This document shows, piece after piece, positions 62,941 to 64,000 of a DNA stretch of 64,000 nucleotides. The translations under genes were made by a program, and so were the position numbers. The DNA comes from Candidatus Thiodiazotropha sp. (ex Monitilora ramsayi) (lineage in GTDB: Bacteria > Pseudomonadota > Gammaproteobacteria > Chromatiales > Chromatiaceae). How positions within the stretch are numbered: the stretch's first letter is position 1; each line of letters begins with the position of its first letter. The notes below the pieces were generated by a model. It was not told where the DNA came from, ran no database searches, and saw nothing but the letters and a program-made list of their open reading frames with translations. Location of the stretch: positions 158,064-222,063 of the forward strand of contig JAHXIO010000002.1 in assembly GCA_025655595.1 (NCBI GenBank). The letters are read 5' to 3'.

Positions 62941-63306
62941 TCAGGCCTCACCATTAACCACCAGATTGGTAACCTTTTTTAGTTCAAAGTTATACTTAGC
63001 CTGAAAGTAGCAAGAACCACCATCAAATACCTGTATAAACTTTTTTTCTAGTAGTTCCTTATCTTTAACTTCGCACAGAGCGTTAATTAGTATTTCAGTG
63101 TCAGTAATCGCCTTATATTGATAGGTGTACGATTCTCTAGGCTGAAACACTAACCGAGATTCTTTATGAATGTATTCCCATAGCATATTCTCTAGAGCTA
63201 CCGGATTGACTTTAACTTTAACTGTCCACCCTGGTACCTGTACCCATTGCCCTGCTAATGCTGGTAAGGATACAAGTGCAATGATTAGAGCGATAATCTT
63301 TTTCAT
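62941..63306 (-). CDS. Cassette-type exported protein, unknown
   Basis: A 121-residue protein with a clear signal peptide (MKKIIALIIALVSLPALAG), followed by a small soluble domain with one cysteine pair (Cys78, Cys98) that could form a disulfide. I do not recognise the family. It begins about 10 bases from the core of attC-like site 3 and ends 3 bases before site 2, the compact spacing expected of an integron cassette. Confidence 0.7.
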   Translation of the reverse strand: MKKIIALIIALVSLPALAGQWVQVPGWTVKVKVNPVALENMLWEYIHKESRLVFQPRESYTYQYKAITDTEILINALCEVKDKELLEKKFIQVFDGGSCYFQAKYNFELKKVTNLVVNGEA

Positions 63307-63315
63307 TCATAATGC

Positions 63316-63400
63316 ATGTAACGTTTTAGCTTTGGAGAGGCCGAGCGTGAGCGAGGTCGTCCCTGCGAACGATAGTGAGCGACAACAGCTGCTGGTTATG
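63316..63400 (-). repeat. attC-like site 3
   Basis: Minus strand: CATAACCAGCAGCTGTTG at one end and CCAAAGCTAAAACGTTACATG at the other, with GAGCG/CGCTC repeats inside. The core GTTACAT has one mismatch to GTTRRRY. It overlaps the stop of the next gene by a few bases. Confidence 0.6.
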
Positions 63401-63872
63401 TTTTGAGTTCACCAATTGTCACCACCACAATATGATTGCCTACCGGCGTTACTAAACAAGCAGAGATCCTGTATTCCTTAGAAGTTAGTTCAAGTAAATA
63501 GGAATTTTCACGCGAAAGTGAGCTAAAAGGATTGTCTATGTGAATACTTGTTGAAGCCAAGCCATAGTATTCATAGAACTGCCACTCATACTCGCGCAAA
63601 ATTGCCTTATCTTTTATTTGGACTAATTTATCAAATACATTTTCCCTGAGTATTCTTTTTACCTCTTTTCCACCTACTAAGGATTTAGATTTACACACAA
63701 AATCTTTCTTTATTTCGTCCACATACCAATCAACTGTATGTTCAAAATCTCTATTGATAGGAAATTTATTTATCCACAGTGTTGTATTTGGAGTGCTCAA
63801 AAACCTTAAGGCGTTTAGAAACCCTCTTGCCTCATCAATGTACCTGTACCAAGCCGGTTCTTCTTTAAACAT
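63396..63872 (-). CDS. Cassette-type soluble protein, unknown
   Basis: A 158-residue acidic-to-neutral soluble protein with no signal peptide or membrane helix (MFKEEPAWYRYIDEARGFL at the start, CLVTPVGNHIVVVTIGEL at the end). I do not recognise it. The ATG at 63872 is itself part of the GTTATGT core of attC-like site 4, typical of cassettes with almost no leader. Confidence 0.6.
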   Translation of the reverse strand: MFKEEPAWYRYIDEARGFLNALRFLSTPNTTLWINKFPINRDFEHTVDWYVDEIKKDFVCKSKSLVGGKEVKRILRENVFDKLVQIKDKAILREYEWQFYEYYGLASTSIHIDNPFSSLSRENSYLLELTSKEYRISACLVTPVGNHIVVVTIGELKT

Positions 63873-63950
63873 AACGCCCACATAAACGGCCGAGCGATAG
63901 CGAGGTCCGGGAAGCCTCCCCCTCTAAAGTGGACGCCTTCATTGTTGTCA
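63869..63950 (-). repeat. attC-like site 4 (weak)
   Basis: Minus strand: GACAACAATGAAGGCGTCC at one end and CGTTTATGTGGGCGTTATG at the other, with a GC-rich centre. The core GTTATGT fits only partly and the outer pairing is poorer than in sites 1-3. Its position between two short genes is the main support. Confidence 0.45.
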
Positions 63951-63952
63951 TC

Positions 63953-64000
63953 TTATAGTGCCATTCTTTCATATTCATCTGGAACTTTGAATCCTAGCGA
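63953..64000 (-). CDS. C-terminal end of a further cassette gene (partial)
   Basis: The minus strand reads SLGFKVPDEYERMAL and a TAA stop directly before attC-like site 4. The rest of the gene lies beyond the right edge. Its position continues the cassette pattern. Confidence 0.5.
   Translation of the reverse strand, partial: SLGFKVPDEYERMAL

Noticed and set aside
1..64000. tRNA or rRNA genes, prophage, insertion sequences with transposase, replication origin
   Set aside because: None was recognised when reading both strands; only small non-coding repeats and the cassette array suggest mobility.

Overview
The window looks like part of the chromosome of a chemolithoautotrophic, probably sulfur-oxidising gammaproteobacterium of the Sedimenticola / 'Candidatus Thiodiazotropha' kind. 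This is an inference from gene content: a DAB-type inorganic carbon pump, glyoxylate-shunt genes, creBCD, PpnN, RraA, YaeQ and ArfB of gammaproteobacterial type, and a nine-haem cytochrome. No rRNA, tRNA or CRISPR array was found. Most of the left half is GC-rich. The regions 37-44 kb and 61-64 kb are visibly more AT-rich.

Layout. 0-10 kb: a bicarbonate-accumulation operon (truncated NuoM-like gene, dabA, dabB, two more NuoM-like genes) facing a convergent gene for a beta-carbonic-anhydrase-like protein. 10-20 kb: BolA/IbaG, a SagB-type oxidoreductase with an ABM-domain partner, malate dehydrogenase, a repeat-rich gap, ppnN, rraA, aceA (isocitrate lyase) and aceK. 20-24 kb: creBC divergent from creD. 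24.7-36.5 kb: a long, tightly overlapping operon whose gene order is that of an archaeal/Thermotoga MBX/MBS-type respiratory complex: Mrp-like subunits E, F, G, DUF4040, B-fusion, C, D and a second D-like subunit, then NuoH-, NuoB-, NuoC- and NuoD-like subunits. It ends in an unusual fusion of a NuoI-like ferredoxin with a GltD/NfnB-like flavoprotein. The large subunit keeps only two of the four [NiFe]-ligand cysteines. A ferritin-like protein follows.

37-44 kb: tolC, three paralogous PhnD-like binding proteins and a membrane GGDEF-EAL protein, with no ABC transporter genes. 44-49 kb: a PKD-domain nine-haem cytochrome next to a two-component system. 49.9-52.5 kb: a lexA - Y-family polymerase - unknown gene cassette behind a palindromic operator. 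52.6-58.3 kb: a CZB-domain chemoreceptor with a good sigma-28 promoter, a PAS-GGDEF-EAL protein and an ANTAR regulator. 58.6-60.6 kb: two exported proteins, one with a caspase-like His/Cys pattern. 61-62 kb: arfB and yaeQ. 62.1-64 kb: what appears to be the distal end of an integron gene-cassette array on the minus strand, with attC-like sites between small unknown genes.

Two structures cut across this layout. The first is an AT-rich-armed, two-hairpin element at five junctions inside the MBX-like and lexA/polymerase operons; one copy carries a four-helix-bundle (S23/IVP) gene and now encodes the start of the next protein. The second is the MBX-like operon itself, which I consider the most likely novel biological system in the window. 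Function assignments rest on sequence motifs read by eye; no database search was possible.
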